Source: Bacteroidales bacterium
GTDB taxonomy: Bacteria; Bacteroidota; Bacteroidia; Bacteroidales; WCHB1-69
NCBI GenBank assembly: GCA_017394765.1
Contig: JAFPXF010000064.1
Span: 1-16,523, forward strand
Length of the DNA stretch: 16,523 nucleotides
Direction of reading: 5' to 3'
Part shown: piece after piece, positions 8,901 through 14,521 of the stretch
Layout: each line of letters begins with the position of its first letter
Position numbering within the stretch: the first letter of the stretch is position 1
Notes under the pieces: model-generated
What the model was told of the DNA's origin: nothing
The model's input: only the letters and a program-made list of their open reading frames with translations
The model's database searches: none
Program-made: the position numbers and the translations under genes

Positions 8901-9076
8901 TGCACCGTTTCGGCACTCGCGCCTGGATAGCTCGCCCACACGTAGATGGCCAGCGGCGCAATGTCGGGATAGCGCTCCACCGGCAGCGACAGCAACGAAA
9001 TCACCCCCAACAGCACGATGAACACGCTGATGACGAGGGAGAGTAAGGGTCTGGATATAAAGGTTTTGACGGCCAT
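5954..9076 (-). CDS. RND (HAE1/AcrB-type) multidrug efflux inner-membrane pump
   Basis: The protein has 1040 residues, the normal AcrB length. It is a proton-driven trimeric pump exporting hydrophobic compounds through the adaptor and outer-membrane channel. TM1 begins MAVKTFISRPLLSLVISVF. The proton-relay pair in TM4 is VVDDSIVVVE (Asp404, Asp405) and the partner lysine lies in LLSKTAILLTEYA in TM10. The start at 9076 follows a TATTTTTGC box by 24 bp. Two palindromic repeats are read in frame: GRDAKFCVST (418-427) in the TM4-TM5 loop and SCRGESSFAPTK (504-515) in the TM6-TM7 loop. Both loops are cytoplasmic in AcrB. The usual adaptor neighbour is missing upstream and lies at 13284-14399. Confidence 0.96.
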   Translation of the reverse strand: MAVKTFISRPLLSLVISVFIVLLGVISLLSLPVERYPDIAPLAIYVWASYPGASAETVQKSVVMPMEEAINGVEGMTYMTSSASNGSASITIYFEQGANADMAAVNVQNRVIQAQAQLPAEVLQTGVATEKRQPGQLRIIALESPNGTYDENFLSNYFYNNLRPALLRIKGVGKVEVWGAQYALRIWLKPDVMARHKLMPSDISAVLAEQNIEASVGSLGSNSDNVFQYMLRYTGRKTEVSEFENLVIASLPTGEELLLKDVADVELGQSDYDYINSINGHPGVMGSVSQMAGSNATKINLEIDKLLVETEKSLPKDVKIVTFDNTNDFLFASIREVILTLVIAILLVLVVVLFFLQDFRATLIPAVGIIVSLIGTFAFMKVAGFSVNLLTLFALVLVIGTVVDDSIVVVEAVKTRQGRDAKFCVSTTSARKASEEAMNGLSVTLFTTTLVFMVIFIPVAFMGGTTGIFFKQFGLTMAVAVGISLINALTLSPALCALMLKPSSCRGESSFAPTKAVSDRIKNAYDVTFSALLKHYTNVVRWLLGRKWLTVGSVVAVLLLFGILFKVVPTGFVPNEDMGTLFVDLTPPPGYTANKTFEMMNRNCDKIRELPEVQDVGGVVGVGAGANIFIQLKPWKERRGKAHSSSAIMEKIDEILSQETEAQSFVSEPGMVEGYGGNGGFEFSVQGRNGQDAKTLHAVTTRFMEKLSERPEIGEIYSSYDVNYPQYRVDLDVARCKKMGVAPSTVLNEMGACLGGDYISNFNKFNKVYQVDLQLRPSDRNRPESLASLFVRSESGEMMPVNQFVTLTKEYMPQSINSFNMFPSIDVSGSVAQGSSSGRAIKAIQETTAKELPVGYSIEFGGITREENQTSGRVIFIFLICIVFAYLVMVALYESLFIPLAVMLSVPFGLAGSLLFTKLFGVENNIYMQIGMVMLVGLLSKTAILLTEYASQARREGMSLADAALSSAKVRLRPILMTSLTMIIGMLPLMFASGVGANGSRTIGVCVVGGMLFGTLGLLTAVPTLFTIFQKIQEKVHYEK
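7534..7565. repeat. Palindromic repeat inserted in the RND gene (unit 1)
   Basis: Perfect 14-bp inverted repeat, arm TTGTAGGGGCGAAT, with a 4-bp loop GATG. It looks like a dispersed REP/MITE-type unit. It is read in the only phase that avoids the TAG in its arm and encodes RGESSFAPT-like sequence in the TM6-TM7 cytoplasmic loop. Confidence 0.85.
7797..7824. repeat. Palindromic repeat inserted in the RND gene (unit 2)
   Basis: Perfect 28-bp palindrome without a loop, arm GTAGAGACGCAAAA. Its arm start, GTAGAGACG, resembles GTAGGGGCG of unit 1, so the two may be related families. It encodes GRDAKFCVST in the TM4-TM5 loop. Confidence 0.87.
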
Positions 9077-9100
9077 AATCGCTATTCTTTATGGAGGAGC

Positions 9101-9108
9101 AAAAATAG
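9101..9108 (-). promoter_or_regulatory. -7 element of the RND-OMF-GNAT operon
   Basis: Minus-strand TATTTTTG (followed by C) lies 24 bp before the RND ATG. No TTTG is visible at the -33 position, as expected if transcription needs an activator bound at 9129-9167. Confidence 0.6.
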
Positions 9109-9128
9109 TAAGTAAGACCGAGAGTATA

Positions 9129-9167
9129 GTGTATAAAAGTGAACCGATATTGTAGGTTTTCGGAACT
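9129..9167. promoter_or_regulatory. Putative AraC operator, copy A (upstream of the RND pump)
   Basis: The 39-bp pattern GTGTAT-N4-GTGAACC-N2-TATTGTA-N2-TTTTCGGAACT matches copy B at 14467-14505 at 32 of 39 positions in the same orientation. It contains two GAAC cores 22 bp apart, a spacing suited to the paired helix-turn-helix sites of AraC-family proteins. It lies 20 bp upstream of the TATTTTTG box; copy B lies 21 bp upstream of its own. The remaining 9168-9241 stretch is AT-rich with no feature I can support. Confidence 0.75.
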
Positions 9168-9241
9168 AATCAGTATCTTGGATTATCACTCTTTTTTGCA
9201 ATTATTGTAGTCGCTAACAAACAAAAAAGAATAATTCACCA

Positions 9242-9720
9242 TCAAACAACCTCTATTAATTTGCCATGCAAATCTTTAGTAAGTAATTCTTTAAAATGAT
9301 TTTTTGTGCCGTTACGAATATAGATTGCGGAGAGACTATCACAGAAATCAAAAACCGCATTGTCAATAGACGAAAGACTTTCTGGCAGATTGATAGTAGT
9401 CAGTCTTTTGCAACTACAGAAGGCCCTATCTCCAATATGAGTTAAACCTTCAGGAAGGGTGATGGCTGTGAGACTTTCACAACAACAGAAAGCACTTTCT
9501 TCAATATGGGTTACACCTTCAGGAATGTTGATGGAGGTGAGGCTTTTACACCAAAGAAAAGTTTGATTCCCGATACGAGTAATTCTTTTCGGCAGTGTAA
9601 TAGTGATAAGGTTTTTACAAGAAATAAAAACCGCATTTCCAATATATGCAAGACTATCTGGCAGGTTGATGTTTGTCAGTCTTTCACAATCTTGAAAAGC
9701 ACCGCTTTCTATTGAATGAG
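9242..9720 (-). pseudogene. Out-of-frame 3' part of the leucine-rich-repeat gene
   Basis: Beyond the stop at 9709, the neighbouring frame continues the same 23-residue repeats without interruption to TGA 9242-9244. It contains HSIESGAFQDCERLTNINLP, AYIGNAVFISCKNL, TRIGNQTFLWCKSL, THIEESAFCCCESL, THIGDRAFCSCKRL and SSIDNAVFDFCDSL, then a C-terminal cap IYIRNGTKNHFKELL. Adding one base near 9714-9717 joins it to the upstream part as a 473-residue protein. A single-base deletion or a sequencing error is therefore implied. Confidence 0.85.
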
Positions 9721-10662
9721 ACCATCAGGCAGAGTGATTTCGGTAAGGTGTTTGCGATTACAAAATGCAAATTTTCCAATATGGGTTATACTTTGTGGTA
9801 ACATCACATACTTTTCATCTGAAAAGAAATGTATTAGCATCTTCTTATTACTTTCACTTTCATCAATCAAGCAATTCTGTTTGAATATGTAATATGGGGA
9901 TTTTGAATCAATCGTACTGATATTTGTATTAGAAAAAACACCTTCTCCAATATGATTAAGACTTTTTGGTAGTGTAATGGAGCAGAGGCTTTCGCAGCCT
10001 CTAAATGCGCTTTCGCCGATATAAGTAAGATTTCCAGGCAGCGTGATTGTGTTAAGTTTTTTACAGTTAAGAAAAGCCCAGTTGCCAATATGATTAATAC
10101 TTTCTGGTAGGTTAACAGAAGAAAGGTTTTTACAACCATAAAAAGCTTTATCACTTATATTGGAGAGACCTTTTGGAAGGGTGATGGTATGGATGTCTTG
10201 ACAGAAAGAGAAAGCACCAGCTCTAATAATTCTGCATTTTGTTTTTACTTTATATACCTCTAGTTTTTCGTTTTTACAATTCAAAAGCTGTTTGCCATCA
10301 CTACTATACACTACGCCATGTTCGTCTTCTACACCTTGTTCTATTTCTTCGTTTGTGGGTTCTTCAGTTGCCAATTTATCATAATCAACGCCATCGCAGT
10401 ATTGATTCATCTCAACGATAATTTGACATTTAGCTCCATGTGATTGAACAGCATAGATTATATGACATCTAAGTGTATCGTCGTCTGTGCTTACTAAAAG
10501 GAGATCTTGCTCACCTTCGGTTACTTTAATGGTAAAATCAACATTGGGTTTAGCTACGCCCATCTCTTTGTTGAAGAGAAAAACACGGCTTCTTATCGGA
10601 GTATTGATATGAAGAACGATTAAGGGATTATGCTTTTTTAGTAGGTTGGTGAATAATGACAT
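9709..10662 (-). CDS. BspA-like leucine-rich-repeat protein, N-terminal part (truncated by frameshift)
   Basis: The 317-residue product starts at ATG 10662. Residues 1 to about 145 form a domain I do not recognise (MSLFTNLLKKHNPLIVLHIN...). From about 150 there are 23-residue LRR_5 repeats of the type IGxxAFxxCxxLxxITLPxxL, one interrupted by a non-repeat segment (STIDSKSPYYIFKQNCLIDE). No signal peptide or lipobox is visible, unlike secreted BspA proteins, so it may be cytoplasmic. The frame stops at LPDGLIQ in mid-repeat and continues in another frame downstream. BspA-type repeats generally mediate protein binding; the role here is unknown. Base composition is clearly more AT-rich than the efflux genes. 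Confidence 0.82.
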   Translation of the reverse strand: MSLFTNLLKKHNPLIVLHINTPIRSRVFLFNKEMGVAKPNVDFTIKVTEGEQDLLLVSTDDDTLRCHIIYAVQSHGAKCQIIVEMNQYCDGVDYDKLATEEPTNEEIEQGVEDEHGVVYSSDGKQLLNCKNEKLEVYKVKTKCRIIRAGAFSFCQDIHTITLPKGLSNISDKAFYGCKNLSSVNLPESINHIGNWAFLNCKKLNTITLPGNLTYIGESAFRGCESLCSITLPKSLNHIGEGVFSNTNISTIDSKSPYYIFKQNCLIDESESNKKMLIHFFSDEKYVMLPQSITHIGKFAFCNRKHLTEITLPDGLIQ

Positions 10663-10990
10663 GTGTTTCTTTTTTTGTCTGTAGTTAGGTTTGAATTAAT
10701 CATTTCTGTTTTTTTAACAGATTGTGTGTTAAGATACAAATTGTTGTATAACTCAAAAATGTGTATGAAAAAATTGGATTCTTTTTCCGGTTTTTTCTTA
10801 AGAGCAACATCAGGTCTATTATCTATCTTATCATTGGGATTACTAGTGGGATCATCATCAGGGTCATTATTGAGATCATTATTGGGATCATCATTGGGGT
10901 CATTATTGAGATCATTATTGGGATCATTATTGGGATCATTATTGGGGTCATTATTGGGGTCATTATCAGTATTGCCACCACAAGTAAGAA
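10663..10990. other. Region between LRR gene and AlbA_2 gene
   Basis: This 328-bp stretch holds the 12-bp minisatellite at 10852-10971 and AT-rich sequence upstream of the LRR gene. A minus-strand frame from 11006 to 10638 (122 codons) is open through it and encodes DLVLTCGGNTDNDPNN followed by DPNN repeats. LVLTCGGNTD looks like the end of a lipoprotein signal, but no hydrophobic stretch precedes it and the ATG overlaps the AlbA_2 gene. All three plus frames are also largely open because the unit is a multiple of three, so I do not call a gene. Confidence 0.5.
10852..10971. repeat. 12-bp tandem repeat (minisatellite), 10 units
   Basis: Ten head-to-tail units of 12 bp follow the plus-strand consensus TCATTATTGGGA, with variants ending GGGG, GAGA or beginning TCATCATT. 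On the minus strand each unit reads Asp-Pro-Asn-Asn. A degenerate unit precedes it at about 10830-10851. Copy number is likely to vary between strains through slippage. Confidence 0.9.
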
Positions 10991-12394
10991 CTAAATCAGT
11001 TCCCATCCTCCCGAACGCAAATTTCCATCATATCTCGCAATTCCGGATTCTTTCAATATCTGCATATACCGTTTTACGGTCGGGTAACTTTTACCTGTAA
11101 TACCTGTTAATTCGTTCAATTTAATTCTTTTGTTATGGCTCATATACTCCACTATCTTCACTAAAGATTCTCTCACTGAGGCATCAGAAGAAAGTTTTGA
11201 TAAATCTATTTGATGTTTTTTCTCTAAAGAAGACAAACGATGATGGACATCAGGGAAGGTCAACACAACGCAATTGTGCTGAATGCTCCATTCAGGATCT
11301 TTACACCCATTACGTTGGCATTCCGATATTATTCTCAAAGTACCGCTACCCACCATCTCAATATAACCAAGCTGATAAAATGCATTTGCTATGTCAGGAT
11401 TGCGAAGCACAGAACGATGAGTGTCTTTCAATCCTTCCAATGTAACCCCTTTCATCAAATTTCCGCTATTAATAATCTCCAAATGGTCAGCATAAGCATT
11501 AACTGCGGCAAAAGATTGGTAACTCTCATATTGCCGATGAACAACAGCATTCAACAATCCCTCTCGTATGGCCGTTAAAGGCATAGTTTCTATCTCCTGG
11601 CGCACCATCCCGTCAATCACGACCCTTTTAGGATATAAATTATAAAGATAATCAGAAATATCATCAACAGCCTTTACCAGACTGGAATCGAAAAGTCTGA
11701 CATCTACCAATGTGGGTGCTCCATTTTTTTCTGAAAATACAGATACACGAATCCGAGTCTGTGGAATAAATACAGAAGGTGTCTTTGTCATAACAACAAT
11801 ACCAGCATTGGTCAGCTCTCCATTTCGAATAAACCCCATTGACCTCAAAACTTCTTCGTCCGATGCATCACTGTTCACTCTTCCTTTCTCCTTCAAAGCA
11901 GTCTTTATCTTGTCCAACACCTCGACATCCAACAAGGATAGAGAATCCATTCCTTGTGTCATCCGTTCCCATCCGTCTTCAACAGCCTGTTTGGAAGCAA
12001 AAAGGCCCATAATCTCATCGGAGGATGCAGCGACAACCGTATCACTTTTGAGAATATAGGAATATCCATTCGTAACAAATGGTTTGTCTGCTCCCTCCCA
12101 AATCAAAACTATTCCTACTTTTCTCCCGTCTATTTCTATCGTTTTAGATATAAAGGGAAGCGAAGGAGATATTTCTTTTGAAAGTGATGTCGTGATTATT
12201 GCCATATCTTGATCACTTACACTAATCACATCACCATGTTCATTAATACCGATTAGTAATGTTCCTCCGTGAGTGTTGGCCAAAGCACATGCTGCTTTAA
12301 CAATATCTTCTGTTTGAAATACGGAAAAAAACAAAACGTTTTGACGGTTTTGTAACAGAAAGTCCACTATAAATTGATTATCTCCCATAGTCAT
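10991..12394 (-). CDS. AlbA_2 / HATPase_c_4 (COG2865-type) protein with C-terminal winged helix
   Basis: The protein has 467 residues from ATG 12394. That start overlaps the stop of the upstream DUF4062 gene as ATGA; a second ATG at 12388 is possible. The N-terminal AlbA_2 (Schlafen-type) fold is seen in IVKAACALANTHGGTLLIGI (31-50). A GHKL-like ATPase part has AIREGLLNAVVHRQY (275-289) and LGYIEMVGSGTLRI (342-355). A winged helix follows at about 405-460 (LNELTGITGKSYPTVKRYMQ). The usual acidic ESxxxEFK strand of AlbA_2 is replaced by NRQNVLFFSVF, so the nuclease-type acidic residues are absent. Such proteins are annotated as ATP-dependent transcriptional regulators and occur in defence islands. 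The coupling to DUF4062 suggests the products work together. Confidence 0.85.
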   Translation of the reverse strand: MTMGDNQFIVDFLLQNRQNVLFFSVFQTEDIVKAACALANTHGGTLLIGINEHGDVISVSDQDMAIITTSLSKEISPSLPFISKTIEIDGRKVGIVLIWEGADKPFVTNGYSYILKSDTVVAASSDEIMGLFASKQAVEDGWERMTQGMDSLSLLDVEVLDKIKTALKEKGRVNSDASDEEVLRSMGFIRNGELTNAGIVVMTKTPSVFIPQTRIRVSVFSEKNGAPTLVDVRLFDSSLVKAVDDISDYLYNLYPKRVVIDGMVRQEIETMPLTAIREGLLNAVVHRQYESYQSFAAVNAYADHLEIINSGNLMKGVTLEGLKDTHRSVLRNPDIANAFYQLGYIEMVGSGTLRIISECQRNGCKDPEWSIQHNCVVLTFPDVHHRLSSLEKKHQIDLSKLSSDASVRESLVKIVEYMSHNKRIKLNELTGITGKSYPTVKRYMQILKESGIARYDGNLRSGGWELI

Positions 12395-13050
12395 GATTCT
12401 TTTATGATGCTGTCTATGAAACTTTTATCTTCAAAATTAGTTCGTATAAATTTTGCTATTTCAAGCAAATTGTTACAATACTGCATCCAATTATTGGTCA
12501 CTTCTTCTCTTGCCATTCCTTTATGGTTAACAAAGTCTTCCATATCAAAACACTGTGGGTCAAACTGCCTAAAGTCTTTTGATTCAAAAAAATCAAGTAC
12601 TCTTGGCAGATGCTTCCGTCCTCGTATTTGTCGGTCATAATAAGAAGTGATAGCAGCTTTTAAGTTTTCGTCTTTTGTGTCGGGAAATTCTCGCAATGTC
12701 AAAGTCTTCAAAAGATTTTTGTATATTTTTATTTTATTGTCAATCACATACCAACATGGTTTGTTCAGTTTACGTGCATGTTTGAATTCTTTAAAAGTCA
12801 CACATTCATCACCAGCACGCCCAGTACCACAATCGGGGCGAATGATACCAAAGAAAACATCACAACCCTCCACCGCTTTTAAACAATTGTCAAAATTGTG
12901 CAGATGAGGGTTCACCTTCATTGTTCCAGACATTGACATCACAACCCAATACCCAAGACTATTAAACATTGATTCTATCTGAAGCAGTTGATCTTCATAC
13001 CCATTAACCGAAGAGCTTATCATCACAATATATGGCCGTTCAGTATCCAT
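12391..13050 (-). CDS. DUF4062 domain protein
   Basis: The protein has 219 residues from ATG 13050. The first 105 or so match DUF4062: strand YIVMISSSVNGYEDQ (7-21), FNSLGYWVVMS (29-39), NFDNCLKAVEGCDVFFGII (52-70), GDECVTFKEFKHARKLNKP (80-98), then the strand CWYVID. This Rossmann-like layout recalls TIR and nucleoside deoxyribosyltransferase folds (inference). The second half is charged and helical, with no family I recognise. DUF4062 domains often form the N-terminus of NTPase or NACHT-like signalling proteins; here the domain stands alone and is translationally coupled to the AlbA_2 gene. Its own promoter lies at 13110-13138. Confidence 0.8.
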   Translation of the reverse strand: MDTERPYIVMISSSVNGYEDQLLQIESMFNSLGYWVVMSMSGTMKVNPHLHNFDNCLKAVEGCDVFFGIIRPDCGTGRAGDECVTFKEFKHARKLNKPCWYVIDNKIKIYKNLLKTLTLREFPDTKDENLKAAITSYYDRQIRGRKHLPRVLDFFESKDFRQFDPQCFDMEDFVNHKGMAREEVTNNWMQYCNNLLEIAKFIRTNFEDKSFIDSIIKES

Positions 13051-13109
13051 CTTTCTAATTCTTTAATTTTCCAAATAATAGTTCATCAACATTTATTTTT
13101 ATTACTTTG

Positions 13110-13138
13110 CAAAAATACACTTTTTTTCAGTTGTCAAA
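13110..13138 (-). promoter_or_regulatory. Promoter of the DUF4062-AlbA_2 pair
   Basis: On the minus strand TTTG (plus 13135-13138), a 17-bp spacer and TATTTTTG (13110-13117) give a Bacteroidota -33/-7 pair. The leader to the ATG at 13050 is about 55 nt. The bases before the -7 box (A-run then GTG) match those before the AraC gene promoter at 16377-16384. The rest of 13139-13283 is AT-rich; a weak 61-codon frame there was not accepted as a gene. Confidence 0.6.
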
Positions 13139-13283
13139 GTCCCTATATAATTTGTGCGTTTGTTGTTATCCAGATTCAGATGGATATAGACAGAATAATA
13201 TTGGTTTTTAATGTTTTGTGTCAGCTTTTGCCGATTTGCCTCCATTAGTTTTTTACGTCGAGAACAATAAAAGAGAGGAATTA

Positions 13284-14399
13284 TCATCTGTGTAGTTTGT
13301 CGGTAGTTACGATTATTGTTCCTTCTTTCACAAACCCAGCTCCCTTCGCCACAATCACCTCTCCGGCTTTTAGTCCGTCCGTCACCACATACGACTTTCC
13401 GTCGGAGGTGGGTTCAATACGTATTAAGCTAGCCACCGCTTTCCCGTCCACCACTTTCATCACATACACCTTGTCTTGGATGCTGTAGGTGGCCTCCTGC
13501 GGGATGACGATGGCGTTGTGCAGTTCGGTGGGGATAACGATTTTGCCAGTACCTCCGCTAAGTAGCATTCCGTTGGGGTTATCGAAGCGGGCGCAGACCG
13601 AGACGGCTCCCGTGCGCTCGTCCACCACACCGCTGATGCTTTCCACACGGCCGGTATGCTCGTAAAGGGTGCCATTGGGCAGTTGCAGCCGCAGTTCGGG
13701 CATCTGCAGTATCGCAGCTTCCATACTTTTGTGCTCGGAAAGGTACTGCATCACCGTTTTTTCCGTCATCGAGAAATAGACCCGCATCTGACGATTATCG
13801 GCCACCACGGTGAGTCCGTTCTGGATGGAAGGCCCCACGAGGTCGCCCTTGCGGTAAAAGATGCGCCCCACCACACCGTTGGAAGGACTGCGGATTTCGG
13901 TGTATCTGAGGTCGTTGCGGGCGGAGGTGAGGGCCGCTTTCGCGGCTGCGAGGTTCGCTTTCGCCACATTGAGGTCGCTTTCGGCCAGCGAGAGTTCGAA
14001 GTCGGAGACGACCGATTTCTGCCGCAAGTTCTTCTTACCGTTGTATTCCAACTGCGCCTTGTCCAAAGCGGCCGTCATCATCTGCACATTGGCATTGGCC
14101 GACTCCACTGCCGCCCGACTGGGTGCGTCATCGAGACGAAACAGCAGTTGACCTTCGCGAACACGCTCGCCCTCTTTCACATACACGCCCATCAGATGTC
14201 CCTCCACACGAGGAATGATCTTGATGTCTTGGGCACCCTGGATAGAAGCAGGATATTCCGCATCCAAGGTGTAATCCTGCGCCGTGACCGTGAGCAACTC
14301 ATGGATTTCGGGCTCGTTTTGCTCATTTTGCGCTTTATTCTGGCACGACACCATCAGGAACAACGCAGTTGCCAATATCAGTAATCTACTGATTCTCAT
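13284..14399 (-). CDS. RND efflux periplasmic adaptor (membrane fusion) lipoprotein
   Basis: The protein has 371 residues from ATG 14399; an upstream start at 14417 would place residues before the signal peptide. The N-terminus MRISRLLILATALFLMVSC is a lipoprotein signal with Cys19. Next come the first lipoyl half (IIPRVEGHLMGVYVKEGERV and GQLLFRLDD), a helical hairpin (about 95-165, SANANVQMMTAALDKAQLEY), the second lipoyl half (YTEIRSPSNGVVGRIFYRKG), then beta-barrel and membrane-proximal domains ending in KEGTIIVTTDKLHR. It bridges the pump and the TolC-type channel. No pump gene follows directly; its likely partner is the RND gene at 5954-9076, separated by an AT-rich block. Confidence 0.93.
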   Translation of the reverse strand: MRISRLLILATALFLMVSCQNKAQNEQNEPEIHELLTVTAQDYTLDAEYPASIQGAQDIKIIPRVEGHLMGVYVKEGERVREGQLLFRLDDAPSRAAVESANANVQMMTAALDKAQLEYNGKKNLRQKSVVSDFELSLAESDLNVAKANLAAAKAALTSARNDLRYTEIRSPSNGVVGRIFYRKGDLVGPSIQNGLTVVADNRQMRVYFSMTEKTVMQYLSEHKSMEAAILQMPELRLQLPNGTLYEHTGRVESISGVVDERTGAVSVCARFDNPNGMLLSGGTGKIVIPTELHNAIVIPQEATYSIQDKVYVMKVVDGKAVASLIRIEPTSDGKSYVVTDGLKAGEVIVAKGAGFVKEGTIIVTTDKLHR

Positions 14400-14437
14400 A
14401 CAATTACAAAATATCATTTCAATTCTGTTTAATAATG

Positions 14438-14465
14438 CAAAAATACCGTGCCGAAAGGGAACAAA
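14438..14465 (-). promoter_or_regulatory. Promoter of the adaptor gene
   Basis: Minus-strand TATTTTTG (14438-14445, followed by C) has TTTG at plus 14462-14465, a 16-bp spacer. Operator copy B begins one base upstream of the -33 element, the usual position for activation by an AraC-family protein. Confidence 0.6.
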
Positions 14466-14466
14466 G

Positions 14467-14505
14467 GTGTATGATGGTGAACCAGTATTGTATATTTTCG
14501 GAACT
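14467..14505. promoter_or_regulatory. Putative AraC operator, copy B (adaptor/araC intergenic)
   Basis: Same 39-bp pattern as 9129-9167 with 32 of 39 identities, including the blocks GTGAACC, TATTGTA and TTTTCGGAACT. It sits between the divergent adaptor and araC genes and overlaps the araC -33 region, ending 4 bp before its -7 box. Binding could activate the adaptor promoter and block the araC promoter. Confidence 0.75.
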
Positions 14506-14517
14506 TTTGTATTTTTG
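14487..14517 (+). promoter_or_regulatory. Promoter of the divergent araC-type gene
   Basis: ATTG (14487-14490), a 19-bp spacer and TATTTTTG (14510-14517) match the Bacteroidota promoter. The -7 box ends 4 bp before the ATG at 14522, so the mRNA is expected to be leaderless or nearly so. Confidence 0.55.
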
Positions 14518-14521
14518 CCGA

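Noticed and set aside
9190..9230. TCTTTTTTG / CAAAAAAGA inverted repeat as terminator of the LRR gene
   Set aside because: The stem is A/T only with a 23-base loop, too weak to call a terminator.
10852..10971. Tandem 12-bp repeats as a CRISPR array
   Set aside because: Units are contiguous, with no unique spacers, and are far shorter than CRISPR repeats.
10761..10994. Plus-strand frames of Ile- or Leu/Gly/Ser-rich sequence over the minisatellite
   Set aside because: They exist only because the repeat unit is a multiple of three; there is no start context or homology.
13261..13268. A further AGAACAAT near the adaptor 3' end
   Set aside because: Single copy, not near a promoter; probably chance in AT-rich sequence.
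9077..13283. The AT-rich block as a complete transposon
   Set aside because: No transposase, integrase, terminal inverted repeats or target duplication could be seen.
13102..13287. 61-codon minus-strand frame (MIIPLFYCSRRKKLMEANRQ...)
   Set aside because: No recognisable family; it overlaps the DUF4062 promoter and the adaptor stop, and its composition is that of AT-rich spacer.
14435..14521. Upstream extension of the first araC-type protein by 29 residues
   Set aside because: It would place coding sequence across the operator and -7 box, and the added residues do not resemble the family.
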